Assembly: GCA_013423325.1 (NCBI GenBank)
Contig: BLJB01000078.1
Coordinates: 1-59,723, forward strand
Reading direction: 5' to 3'
DNA: 59,723 bases
Source of the DNA: Usnea hakonensis
Lineage: Eukaryota > Ascomycota > Lecanoromycetes > Lecanorales > Parmeliaceae
Of this stretch, positions 22,880 to 33,215 are shown piece after piece; within the stretch, counting starts at the first letter, position 1; every line of letters starts with the position of its first letter. The translations under genes were made by a program, and so were the position numbers. The notes under the pieces are model-generated. The model ran no database searches, had not been told where the DNA came from, and saw only the letters and a list, made by a program, of their open reading frames with translations.

Positions 22880-24877
22880 CTACAGCGCGGAAGTCCTCGA
22901 GAAAAGCGAGCTGTAAACGGCATCGACAACAGGCTGAGCTGAGATCTGTCGACCGCCAAAAAAGCGTCCATTGAGGCCTTTGATGGCGTTCTCGCCGCCT
23001 TGGACGCGGTCGAACTTGAGGTAAATGTCGCCTGCTGTGTTCTGATCTAGAGAAATGTGAACGACTTTGCCATATCTTTCCGTGCACTCATTCCGAACGT
23101 CGTCTTCGAGATCTTTGATCCAAGCATCACCATCTTCTCTAGAAGATTATTAGAAAACGCTCAGCCCAGAGACAGGCGGGGATAAAAGGGAAACGAGGAC
23201 ATACTCTTGAGGATTGAACATGTTTCGAAGCAAAACACATCTGCTAGCCTGGTTGACGCTGACAGGCAATGGCTTGTTCTCTACCTTAGGCTTGCTTATC
23301 GGGCGCTTCTGGTCAGCACCATTCGATTCGGGCGCCGGGTCATCTGTACGCGCAAGCTTCCTCATCAACGCATCCCTGCTATAATTGTTGAAGTTTACTC
23401 CAGCAACATCTGTATCATCAAGAGCACTGGCGCCTCCCCCACCCTTTTCGTTGTCACGGCCTCCAGCACGATCGAAGGCACCGCCTACACCACCAGCTTG
23501 TGAGCCACGACCACCGTGACCGGAGAAGGCGGATCCCTGATAGTTGCGTTGGTGCTCTTGCCCTTGGAACCGCTGGAGCAGATTTGCGGTAGATTCAGGG
23601 GTGAACTTATCGTTACCGAGGCCGACCCTAATGGGCCGCCCAGCAAGATCGAAGCCATTCATCTTCTCTAATGCTTCTTTAGCCTGAGTGGGGTCTCGAA
23701 ATCTACGGCAAGGGGATCAGCGTGAACACAATAAAGTCTGATGTGGGGATACTGACTGCACAAAGCCATAGCCTCTGCTCCGTCCTTGCTCCTCCTTCTG
23801 TAGTTGCACGAACTCGAGCTCGCCGAAGGGTTCGAAGACATTCTGTAGATCGCTCTCAGTAATGCTGAAATGGATGTTCCCTACGTAGAGCCTATGAAAC
23901 GGGATCTGGTTGGGGTTACTGCTGGTAGCTTCAGGGTTGCGGGCTTGACGGTTCTTCTCGGCCTCGGTGAGCTGAGCGATGATAGGAATCCCTAGAAGTT
24001 TCTGGCCTGTAAGCTGGATAGCCAGAGCAACCGATTCTTCCTGCTTGAATTCAACATAGCCGACACTACGAGTGTTAGTGTACTCTGTATACAGTTAGGG
24101 GTTTGCAGACGCTTACCCTTTGGATCTCCCACTAACTCTGTCCTTGACGATCTGGGCCTCTTTCACTGGACCAACCTTCTCAAAGAATGCAATCAGCTCT
24201 TTCGTTCTCAGTCTAGCAGCCAGCTGCTGCACAAACACCGTCCTCCTATCACGCTCGTCTTCCGTGGGCTGTGGTGTAGGCGACTTGCGCTTAGGGCTGG
24301 GCGTGCGCTTTCGTTCCACGTTGCGCTCACGACGGGGACTTCTGTCTCGAGTTCTATCGTCTTCATCGCGACGACGGGGACTTCTATCTCGAATTCTATC
24401 GTCTTCATCGCGACGAGGTCGATCGCCACCGGGTCGGTAGTATCTGTCACCATTAGGCGATCTTGATCGAGTGCGAGCGCGCCCACCTCCGCGGTAAAAG
24501 TCTCCTCCAGAGCCACGGTAGTCTTCAGCATCAGCGGAGTCCCTATGACGGCGTGAGTGACGTCTATCACTGTCTCGACTACGGTCTCGTCTGTTTCTGT
24601 GGCCCTCACGTCCAGTTGTGCGCTCGCTTCTGGGACTCTCCATTGCTACATCTCCATCGAAATCTTTCTCCCTCTTCACTCTGTCTCTGCTTCTGTCTCG
24701 GTGGCGCCGTTCCCTATCACGGCTTCGATCTCGATGGCTGCCATCTCGATGACGGTCACGGTCGTGTCGGTCACTCTTATAGCGATCCTCGCGGTCTTTG
24801 CTATGGCGCTCCTTGGACTCAGATGGAACCCTATGGGCGGTAGAATCTAGTAGAGCTTCGACGTCAAGGCCTGACAT
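22880..24877 (-). CDS. rsd1: RBM39/Rsd1-type SR-like splicing factor with three RRMs
   Basis: U2AF-related nuclear splicing factor of the CC1-like family. Four exons: 24117-24877, 23757-24065, 23205-23702 and 22880-23138; introns 51, 54 and 66 nt; total 608 aa in frame. Residues 20-200 are an Arg/Ser/Asp-rich RS-like domain. RRM1 starts at RTVFVQQLAA and its RNP1 region is completed across intron 1 (GRSKGVGYVEF). RRM2 starts HRLYVGNIHF with RSRGYGFVQF across intron 2. The third, UHM-like RRM starts at CVLLRNMFNP, the family hallmark, and continues EDGDAWIKDLEDDVRNEC. The last exon was assembled by frame continuity; its terminal dozen residues are less certain. The symbol follows the S. pombe orthologue name. 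Confidence 0.93.
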
Positions 24878-25630
24878 TATGCTGAAGCGTGTTGAGTGAA
24901 CGGGCAGCGTTGGACGGGCCGGGACAAGATTAAGAAATTCTTCACTTTGGGCTGGTCAGACAAATGGATGGATTTGGCAGCGTTTGAGCAAACCCTTTTG
25001 TTACTGTTGTGCTACCGAGAATCAAAACTATCCTTGTACCTAAGCGCGAAAGGATGAAGAAGTATCTGTCTTCTTGTGAACCTTTTAGTGAAGCCGATAG
25101 AAGGATAGAAGGGTAAGACTCCAGGTGGAGCTCGAGAGGTTAAAGATTCTTTTCGGCGAGGATTGCCAAGACACTAGTGAAAGGAAGCTAAACTACGTTT
25201 ACAATAGTAAGGTGCGAGGGAGTGCTTGAGCTGGGCGGGCCGTTTGGCCTTGGCAAAACAATGCGTCATGTACGTATTATGTTACTGATGAATTCATTTG
25301 GTGCTCGCTTTGAATTTTGACGGATCCTTGGCCAAAGCGAGGTGTGGCAAACAATAATCTTCCCAGTGATCCTAGAAATCCATATTTGACTGCGATTCAA
25401 TGGCAAGTGGAAGCCGAGTGTTCGGAATTTCCATGTACATTGCTTACCGGCTGAAGCGGGCAAGAGCCCAGTCAGTGAAGGATGCTGACTGATGCGTGCT
25501 TTTGACCTCAGAGAATTTGTGAAATGTGGGAGGATGACATGACAATTGGCACAGTGCTACTGATAGACTCTCTTTCCCATTGGACAATCATGCACACTAT
25601 TTGCGTATCTTGGAGCCAAGCGGTGTCCAT
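24878..25630. other. Divergent promoter region
   Basis: Shared upstream region of the RBM39-like and lipase-like genes. The plus-strand frame is open from 25580 but begins with TTG; the first ATG is 25631. Nothing else was recognised. Confidence 0.45.
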
Positions 25631-28372
25631 ATGATCCTGATTCCTACCAGTCGCTCTTGCCCAGATACAATAACATTCCTTACCCTTCCAAACGCCTCAA
25701 TGTCTACGCACGCAACTTCAAACGCTTCATCGGCGAAGCCATTGCACCTAGAGATGCCAGAGCAACGATTCCAGTCCATTGTCCCTCCCGATGCCGATAC
25801 CTCGTCTCCAGATGAGCAAGACAGCGCCCCGATATGCGAGGAGGACGCACAATCAGTTGTCGGTGTCAGTATTAGCAGAGCACAAACGAGACTGGTGTCG
25901 CCTCAAACGCCAGCTTCGGAGAAGGCTGCGGTCATGGATGGTTTGGATGGAGGTGGCATGTTCGATTGTGACGTCGGTGATGTTGAACGCAGTCAGGAAG
26001 ATGCTGGTGTGAATGGAGAGCCAAAGACGTCTCGAGATCCCTCCGAGGAGCACTTCACACCAACTACGCGACAATGCTCCGTCAACCTCCCTTCACCTTG
26101 GAGGGCAGAGCCTAGACCGTTTGAAGGAGTGAAGCCACTAAGTTTCGATCTTCAAACGACGGGACCTACGAGCATGCCATCAGATATTAATGCCAGGCGC
26201 TATTTTTCGAGCTTTAGTCTCCCGTCTCTACCCAAAGCGCCAAATTTCAGGGACATTTCGATTCCCAGTCTTTCGTCAATATTGAGTAGTACTCGGTCTC
26301 GTTCTCCAGCACGAAGAGCTGCAACTGTACAGAAAAGAGCTATTACCTTCGCAGATATGAAATTGGGCTGGACTTTTGGGGATCAATCAGAAAAGCGGCC
26401 AAGTGGCAACCTTGCAACAGGACAAAAGGGCCCAGCGCCCCAGGTCTGGTCCGATAGGAATTTGGACCAGAACCTACACACAAAAGCACCCCACGATCCG
26501 AGTCCTAGTACGAGAGCTCAAAGATCATCGTCCGATACGACCGCTCTGTCGTACCAAGGCTCGCGCTTACGTCGGTCCACTTCTGACCAGTCTCTAACGC
26601 TTCGCAGAGCCACTTCCACGGGTTCTTCGCTCGGCGACGATAGCAGGTGGGAGAATGTGCAGGATCAGGTCAACAGTAGGGTGAAGGCGATAAAAGATAG
26701 TCTGCAGGATTCAAGCATCAGACTGCCGAGAATGCCAGATGTATCTAATTTGAATTTTGACTATTTCCGCCCCGATTTTACCAGACCTCGGGCTCAAAGT
26801 GAGGCCAAAGGGTCTATGCGGATAGCTAACGGAGATGTAGCCATTCGTGATCGAGGCCACACCATGCATAGTGCAGCGTCTCAGCCTTTACGTTTGTCGG
26901 GCATAGATAGTACCCTGGCAGATAAGAGGCCAAAATTATCCCATCCGTACCTCGAGCACGCTCTCGAACATCTGACAGGAGATTTGGTAGTTATGGGCGG
27001 ATATCGAGGTTCAATCTTGCGATCTGCAAAACCACCAAATCGTCAGCTGTGGGTTCCCATCAAAGTTGGTCTCAACATCCGCAAGGTCGATCTTGAAGTG
27101 GGACTCCAGCCACAAGATGAAGAGCACATGAAAGAGCACATCTATGCATCGGGCATGTTAAGTCACATCGGTCCCGTTGATATGGGTAGACGCCTTCTGA
27201 AACGATTACGGGCTTCCAAGAATGCTCGAGATGGTACCTTACGAGTTCATGACTATGGCTACGATTGGAGATTAAGCCCACATCTGCAGAGTCGAAGGCT
27301 CATCGAGTTTCTCGAAAAACTCCCATGCAATGCGGATGACGTTCCTGACCATGTAAAAGGAGCGACCATCATTGCCCACAGCATGGGTGGTCTGCTCACG
27401 CGCCACTCGGTCAATCAGCGACCGGAGCTCTTCAGTGGCGTGGTATTTGCCGGCGTCCCACAGCACTGTGTTAACATTCTTGGGCCTTTGCGGAATGGGG
27501 ATGAGGTCCTCCTTAGTTCAGATGTCCTCACAGCACAAGTCAACTTCACATTACGGAGTAGCTTTCTTCTACTACCAGAGGATGGCCGATGTTTCATCAA
27601 TACGGTTACCAAAGAAGAATACCCGGTAAATTTCTTCAATGTAGAGGATTGGATAAAGTATGCCTGGTCACCTTGCATAGCTCCAGCACTGCCTCCTGCG
27701 GGTTCTTCAGAGAACAGGGGTCTTTTGGGCTCGATGGTGGACATGATGCCTTCATTTCCTTCAGTTGTATTGCCTAGCAGAAAATCATCAATCACTCGGT
27801 CACGAAATGACAAATCCTTTGTCCTCACAGACGCAGCCAAGACAGCATCCACCAAGGTCAACGACATCGCTAACGCTTCGTGGGGCCGCTCTCTCGACCC
27901 TCAAATCGGACCGTCCTCTTCTGTACCTGGTGATGGTAACGCTCCTCAGAGCACCATCCCTCTCCCAGACGCTTTGGCCTATCTCGAACGAACGCTCGAC
28001 CAGACACTAGCTTTCAAGTCGGAGATGGCTCATAATTCGGAACACACGATGAAGAATCGGTATCCTCCCCTTGCAATTCTGTACGCTAACAATACCCCCA
28101 CGGTGGCGGCGGCTCGCGTTGCTTCCCGGGACGGAATCAGACGCACGGATGCCTATGATAATTTACAGTTCGGAAGTGGGGACGGGGTTTGTCTTGCTCG
28201 GGCCGCTATGTTGCCGCCAGGCTACATCTGTGCAAAGGGTGGGAAAGTAAAGACGGAAAGGGGACATGTAGGCTTACTGGGTGATTTAGAGGCGATTGGG
28301 AAGCTTCTGGCTGCTGTGATTCACGGGAGGAGGATGGGAACCGGGCTGGGGTTGGAGATGGGACGGCAGTGA
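25631..28372 (+). CDS. LCAT-like alpha/beta-hydrolase (lipase/acyltransferase superfamily)
   Basis: Probable phospholipid- or acylglycerol-acting serine hydrolase, one exon, about 913 aa (890 if translation starts at the next ATG, 25700). The first 430 residues are low-complexity, Ser/Thr/Pro/Arg-rich and probably disordered. The catalytic part starts near HPYLEHALEHLTGDLVVMGGYRGSIL. It shows HDYGYDWRL, a nucleophile elbow IIAHSMGGLL (Ser near residue 584), GVPQHCVNILGPL, the acidic motif SGDGV near the C-terminus and ERGHVGLLGD with a likely catalytic His. Order and spacing match lecithin:cholesterol acyltransferase-like proteins. No signal peptide or clear membrane anchor is seen. Substrate is unknown. 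Confidence 0.85.
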   Translation: MILIPTSRSCPDTITFLTLPNASMSTHATSNASSAKPLHLEMPEQRFQSIVPPDADTSSPDEQDSAPICEEDAQSVVGVSISRAQTRLVSPQTPASEKAAVMDGLDGGGMFDCDVGDVERSQEDAGVNGEPKTSRDPSEEHFTPTTRQCSVNLPSPWRAEPRPFEGVKPLSFDLQTTGPTSMPSDINARRYFSSFSLPSLPKAPNFRDISIPSLSSILSSTRSRSPARRAATVQKRAITFADMKLGWTFGDQSEKRPSGNLATGQKGPAPQVWSDRNLDQNLHTKAPHDPSPSTRAQRSSSDTTALSYQGSRLRRSTSDQSLTLRRATSTGSSLGDDSRWENVQDQVNSRVKAIKDSLQDSSIRLPRMPDVSNLNFDYFRPDFTRPRAQSEAKGSMRIANGDVAIRDRGHTMHSAASQPLRLSGIDSTLADKRPKLSHPYLEHALEHLTGDLVVMGGYRGSILRSAKPPNRQLWVPIKVGLNIRKVDLEVGLQPQDEEHMKEHIYASGMLSHIGPVDMGRRLLKRLRASKNARDGTLRVHDYGYDWRLSPHLQSRRLIEFLEKLPCNADDVPDHVKGATIIAHSMGGLLTRHSVNQRPELFSGVVFAGVPQHCVNILGPLRNGDEVLLSSDVLTAQVNFTLRSSFLLLPEDGRCFINTVTKEEYPVNFFNVEDWIKYAWSPCIAPALPPAGSSENRGLLGSMVDMMPSFPSVVLPSRKSSITRSRNDKSFVLTDAAKTASTKVNDIANASWGRSLDPQIGPSSSVPGDGNAPQSTIPLPDALAYLERTLDQTLAFKSEMAHNSEHTMKNRYPPLAILYANNTPTVAAARVASRDGIRRTDAYDNLQFGSGDGVCLARAAMLPPGYICAKGGKVKTERGHVGLLGDLEAIGKLLAAVIHGRRMGTGLGLEMGRQ

Positions 28373-29319
28373 TGCATGGTCAGCTTCCCCGGACACTCAG
28401 ATTCGTGGAAGTCGCAGGACGTTTTTCTTCTTCATGGCACTTTTTGATGCATGCTCTGTTCTGATGTACCCAAATTAGGATCCATTGTCCTTCTTTCGCG
28501 ATCACTGGGCTCAGAGATTGGTAAGGAGAGCAGTCTAGAAGTGGACCTAGGTAAGCAATATTCCGAAAGGAGGAAGACCCAGCATTTCCAAATTTATTGC
28601 CAATTTCCAACCTGGGTGCTGGTAGGGCTGAAGATCGGTAATCAATTTTGCTAGGGTTAAGGGCTCTGTGTAAAGTAGGTACTCTGTGATTAGGTTATCC
28701 GATAGGGCACCAAGAGGACTGCGGAGGGAAATCCGCTTCTTCCCCCCCGCAAATATACAACATAGAACCTGCATCTTTTGAGTATATCAACGTTGTACGT
28801 ACTTACAATCAAGTCCGCCTCCTCAGCTTCAGATAGTCCAAGCTTCAATATCAAAAAATATGACTACTCCCATCTATATTGAGTCCAGTGGATCCTTGTC
28901 ACATGTCACAGCTGCTCGAGATCCATAGATTCATACGCTGCATCGCAAACCGCCATTGCTGGTTGAATTTCCAGCATGTCCAATCACCCTCTACCCGTTT
29001 GAGGTATATACTCTCATCTCCGTACATGCTCAGTCATCTATCAGCTACTGATTTACACTTTCATATCCGTAGGGTCTCTACACGCACACACAAGCCGTGC
29101 TTCGTTCGCCTACTGATTAGTACTGTCTGCTTACACCCTCGGCATCCTGCTTTCCATGTGTCAGCCGGAGCTACCTTTCTCTCCCCCGGTACATTTTACG
29201 GCAGTTTCTCACCGTAGTGATCGGGTCCCCGATGCTTGGCCTATCAAACTTGCTCTCCATTCGTTTTTCCGAGCTGCGGAAAACTATCGGACATTGGCTT
29301 GCGTCTTTATCAATCAAAG
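28373..29319. other. Intergenic region
   Basis: Between two plus-strand genes. Open frames from 28879 and 29236 run toward the next gene, but the protein-like part starts at ATG 29320. No repeats or RNA genes were recognised. Confidence 0.5.
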
Positions 29320-31111
29320 ATGTTTGCGGTCAACGGCCACGCACAAGACATGTGGATAGGGGATGAAGTACCGGGGGGCTCAATAGTCTCTAGTGTATCG
29401 GAGCCGTCGCGATCCGAATTCGACAATTTCACGGCAGGAAATGTAGGCCGGAAGAAAGTTACACCTTCAGGCGCATCCTCTATATCGAACGGGAAAGTGC
29501 CCACCAAGACTCCAGGTGTGATGCGCACAGGGGACCTTCTGATGCGGAATGTCCAGTACACACTGCCCAATGAGAAAGCATTCTCCATACAGATCGGGTG
29601 GAGATTATTTAGGCTGTCAGGAGCTTCGATCAATTCGGATGGTAAGTTTGTCTTCTCGGCAAGAGTGAGGTCTGTGTCACTGAAATCCCTAGAGCGCCCT
29701 CGTATTTCTCAACCTATTTCGAGGACCAGCTACGATCAGATGACAATAGCAACGGGCCAACAAAAACCCTCTTCATTGACCGAGATCCGGATACATTCGC
29801 CGATATATGCAGGCATCTACAAGGTGAGGCAACAGATCTGGCCGTCGCCGAGAATCCCACTGATGTGAGACAGGATACTGCATTGTTCCAAAAGACAACG
29901 CTCACTATGTCAAGCTCTATGCCGACGCCCAATTTTACAGTCTTCCGCGCCTTATATCTCAGCTCTTCGAGTCCGAAATTTTCGTTTCGATAGGCGGTCA
30001 CCAATTCCAAGTCCCCCGCGACACCTTCTCTGGTCCCGGCAACTCCTCTAATTTCTTCTCTCTCGGTTTTGCAGGCTTCCTCGGCTCACGCGATGATGCC
30101 TTTCCAGGACTTGAAAGCAGAGGTCTTATGCGCCCTCCACCAGTCCAACCGCAGACCGTACCAAACCGTTCCCCCAAAGTCTTTGAGGATCTCATTCATC
30201 TATCGCGCGGCTACCCTCTCACAATACGCGACAAGGAGCATCGTGCGCAGCTTCTTAGCGATTGCAAGTACTATGGCTTCAAAGGCCTCATGCACAAAAT
30301 CTTTGTGCACTCCATAAGCTACAATGCCGAACGCGGCAAATCGGAAATCATAATGCAGCTCGAAGATCTTCATAAATCAGGTGTCTCTTTCGTCAACGAC
30401 GCCTCGCCTTCCGACCAGTCACCTTTGGGTGGCTGGGTCAACTACATGCGGCCTTTCGTCGATGAGACAAGTTACGAAGTCATTGTCGAGATTGGAAGAC
30501 AAGAGACGAAAGTCGACTTCCGCAGCATGCGCGCAGAATTTTACGGCGAGACCAAAGCGCGCATATCTAGCCTCTTCCAAACGGTTGCCGATAAAATGAA
30601 CCTGCCCCACAATCTACCGCTCGGGCTCATGATGTCCTCAGGAGGCGCCTCGGCTGCCCCAGTGAGCCCAGCCAATACACCGCTGAGCGAAGACAGAGTC
30701 AAAATCCGCATTGGGCAGGATGCACATATCATACTCGATGGCCAAGAGCACGCAATGGATGAAAACGCTCTAGACCACCAACAGGAGCTTGACTACAACC
30801 CAGAACCATCCACGCCTTCGTCCGCGAGCCTTGCGCCGTCACAGACCTGGCCAAATCCCACAATGCGCCCTTCAATTACGCGGCCGCCTCCGACGAAGAA
30901 GAGGAAAAGAAGGGGGAGTCTGGACGACTTTGGCGAGTGGATAGTGAGGAAGGGGCAGTGGAGAATGCGGGTACAACCTAGGGTGGAGTACTCGCCAAGT
31001 ATCAGCCGAGGGGAGGAGGGTGGTGGCATGGAGATTGTGCTTTGTGCTGTCAAGTTGGATGCGATCAGTGGGCAAAGAGGGAGGAATATGGGAAGAGCAT
31101 TCCTGAGTTGA
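29320..31111 (+). CDS. BTB/KCTD-type protein, WHI2-like
   Basis: Three exons, 29320-29641, 29695-29823 and 29874-31111, with introns of 53 and 50 nt; 562 aa. After about 95 Ser/Gly-rich residues comes a BTB/T1-type domain: FSIQIGWRLFRLSGASINSD, then APSYFSTYFE across intron 1, LFIDRDPDTFADICRHLQG, and DNAHYVKLYADAQFYSLPRL after intron 2. A second block (EIFVSIGGHQFQVPRDTF) looks like a divergent repeat of the same fold. Yeast Whi2 has this fold and works with Psr1/Psr2 phosphatases in the general stress response and amino-acid sensing; that role is inferred by similarity only. The C-terminus is Pro/Ser-rich with a KKRKRR cluster. The second intron fixes the reading frame to the conserved HLQGY context. 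Confidence 0.82.
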
Positions 31112-31721
31112 TGGGACTGTGCCTTTGCCGTTTGGTCATTGGGCTCCTCTGCGAGCCAGTGGTACTTGAATGAAAGGAGAATCGCCCAACAAGGCTCTTG
31201 TGGTCCGATGAGGTTTCGTGGGTCCTTGGACTATACCTTTACCGGGCTGTCTTTCGGACACGGCAGCGAGCCAGTGATGTTGGAATGAAAGTGGACGCTC
31301 CCACGACGAGGGCGCTTGTGATATGAGGAGGGTTCGTGGGGTCGATGGGTTAAGATTCTGCCAGCTTGGCCATTTTGGGCATTGGGGAAAGCAAAAGGCA
31401 CTTTGGCCACGATGAGACTTTTGTGGTTGGGTACTGGCGCTTCAAGGAAGGTCGTGAATTGGGTGAGAGGACCTACTTGTGGGATACTTTAGCTTCTTGT
31501 GGGAGAGCTGGGAAAGTGTCGGGCTTATGTGGGATGGCGCGATCATATGGAGGGATATCGAAGATTTTTTTTGGGGGTGAGTCCCTTGTGTATAGAGAGC
31601 ATGTCTTTGGCATGGAGCACTCGGGTTCCTTTTTGGGACTGGCTAGGATACAATTGCACCAACGTAGATTGAATGACATCTTATTCGAGCTTAAACCATT
31701 TCCCTATCAAACACCCCCCTC
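31112..31721. other. Convergent intergenic region
   Basis: 3' flanks of the WHI2-like gene and PRP18; contains the tandem repeat noted separately. The plus-strand open frame 31366-32079 is mostly antisense to PRP18 and is not a gene. Confidence 0.5.
31151..31350. repeat. Imperfect 115-bp tandem duplication
   Basis: gcgagccagtg starts at 31151 and again at 31266; both copies continue with (t)ggaatgaaag-like, cttgtg and tgaggagg/gaggtttcgtggg-like words in the same order. It lies just downstream of the WHI2-like stop codon. Confidence 0.7.
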
Positions 31722-32816
31722 TCACCCCATCAACTGCATCAAATCCTCCGGCGGCCACCTCGTCTGCGCAAAACTCAAACACCGCTTTATACTCTGCAGG
31801 AACTTGCGCGTCACCTCATCGCTCATAATATGCGCCGCGGTATCGCTCTCATGCAGCTTCTCCCGCGCGCTCCGCTCGTGGATCCCCACCATCGTCACCC
31901 CAATCGGCCACGCCGCCTTCCCAATCGACAACCGCAAATACCCATCGTTCGCGTCGACGTACCGCTTTTCCTGCGCCGCGACCACAATCTCCACCATCGG
32001 CACCAGGATGCCGTCTTCCAGCGAGCCGGTCTCGAATTTCCGGAACAGGGGGACCATGGCGGTGAGGGATTGGGTGTAGGCGGTGTGGGCTTGGCGGCCT
32101 TGGTGGCTTTCTGAGATGGAGGGGGGGCGCTGGGAGAGGGCGTGGGACCATTCGCGGAGGAGGAGCGTGAAGTAGGAGGCTAGTTGGCGGAAGAGGAAGG
32201 TCCGGTCTGTGCCTTGGGGAGGGATCGGGGGGGATATTTTCATGGCGGATTCGGGGAGGAGGGAAAGGGTGGTCGGGATGGGACCTGTTGTTAGGGGGGG
32301 TGGGGGGGTGGGGGAGGGGGCGGTGAGGGCGTAGTAGCGACGGAGGCGTTGGGGGTGGGTTTCGGCGAAGAGGGTGGCTGGTTCCGAGAGGGCCCGGAGT
32401 TTGGAAATGAGCTCCGCGGAGGGGATGTCGGGCTCTTGATTGGCGGTGGGGGTGGGGGTGGTGCTCGTGTCGTCTGGTTTGAGGGGGAGGTCGGGGAGTC
32501 CGAGTCGTTTCCGCCGCGCACGCTCTTTCCTGGCTTCTTCTTCTTCCCGGCGCGTCCGCGACTCCTCGGCCAGGCGCCGCCGTTTCTCGTCTCTTTCGGC
32601 GGTGCGCAAGGCGTCGGCTTCGTCCTGCTTGCGCTTTTGGAGGAGTTTGGTTTCCCGCGAGTGTTGGAGGGCGGCTTGGTCGGCGAGGTAGGCTTCTTGG
32701 CGTTGGGATTCCAGGTCGGCGCGCTTGAGGTATTTTTTGGTGTCGGTGGGGGTGGTGGAGGAGGGTTTGGGGGTGGATTTGGAGATCTCGGTGGTCATTA
32801 GGGAGGCGAAGTCCAT
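31722..32816 (-). CDS. PRP18: Pre-mRNA-splicing factor 18
   Basis: Second-step splicing factor that stabilises U5 snRNP contacts with the exons. One exon, 364 aa, close to the family length (human 342). The N-terminal half is a charged helical region (KKYLKRADLESQRQEAYLAD; REEEEARKERARRKRLGLP). The conserved C-terminal Prp18 helical domain runs from about residue 215: DRTFLFRQLASYFTLLLREW, LVPMVEIVVAAQEKRYVDAND, then the diagnostic loop YLRLSIGKAAWPIGVTMVGI with HERSAREK, and IKRCLSF near the end. A Pro/Thr-rich insert lies at about residues 165-200. It is convergent with the WHI2-like gene and divergent from the monooxygenase. Confidence 0.96.
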   Translation of the reverse strand: MDFASLMTTEISKSTPKPSSTTPTDTKKYLKRADLESQRQEAYLADQAALQHSRETKLLQKRKQDEADALRTAERDEKRRRLAEESRTRREEEEARKERARRKRLGLPDLPLKPDDTSTTPTPTANQEPDIPSAELISKLRALSEPATLFAETHPQRLRRYYALTAPSPTPPPPLTTGPIPTTLSLLPESAMKISPPIPPQGTDRTFLFRQLASYFTLLLREWSHALSQRPPSISESHQGRQAHTAYTQSLTAMVPLFRKFETGSLEDGILVPMVEIVVAAQEKRYVDANDGYLRLSIGKAAWPIGVTMVGIHERSAREKLHESDTAAHIMSDEVTRKFLQSIKRCLSFAQTRWPPEDLMQLMG

Positions 32817-33215
32817 GGTGAAAGATTGCTAGAGGATGTTGGGTGAAAAGTGCTTGGTTGGGGAGATGTATTCGACGTTTGGATGATGTAGAAGTGCTTC
32901 GTGAAAGGTTTATATGCTGTAAGGCTGAATGTCTTGGCGCCTAGCGCAGATCCTTCGCCTAAAGTAGCCGTTCGAGATATGGGATCATTGAACGACTACT
33001 CTTCGTTCTGTATATTACAGTCGTCTAGCTCGACATTCTATCTCCCTGGAAAGTCTTCATATCTTTGAGTAGCACATGTATCCAAGGTAAACAATACAAT
33101 AACATCTCATTGTCCATTTCTGCTCTTTAAACTTTACTTGAAGTAACCAAGTACACGTAAACCGTTTCTTTCTTATTCCTCCTCTGCTTGTATGGCCTAG
33201 TTAAGTCTCAAAGCA
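32817..33215. other. Divergent promoter, PRP18 / monooxygenase
   Basis: About 400 bp with no open frame of note. Regulatory sites could not be assigned by eye. Confidence 0.45.

Noticed and set aside
31366..32079. 237-codon plus-strand open frame
   Set aside because: Its second half is antisense to PRP18 and the first half has no family features.
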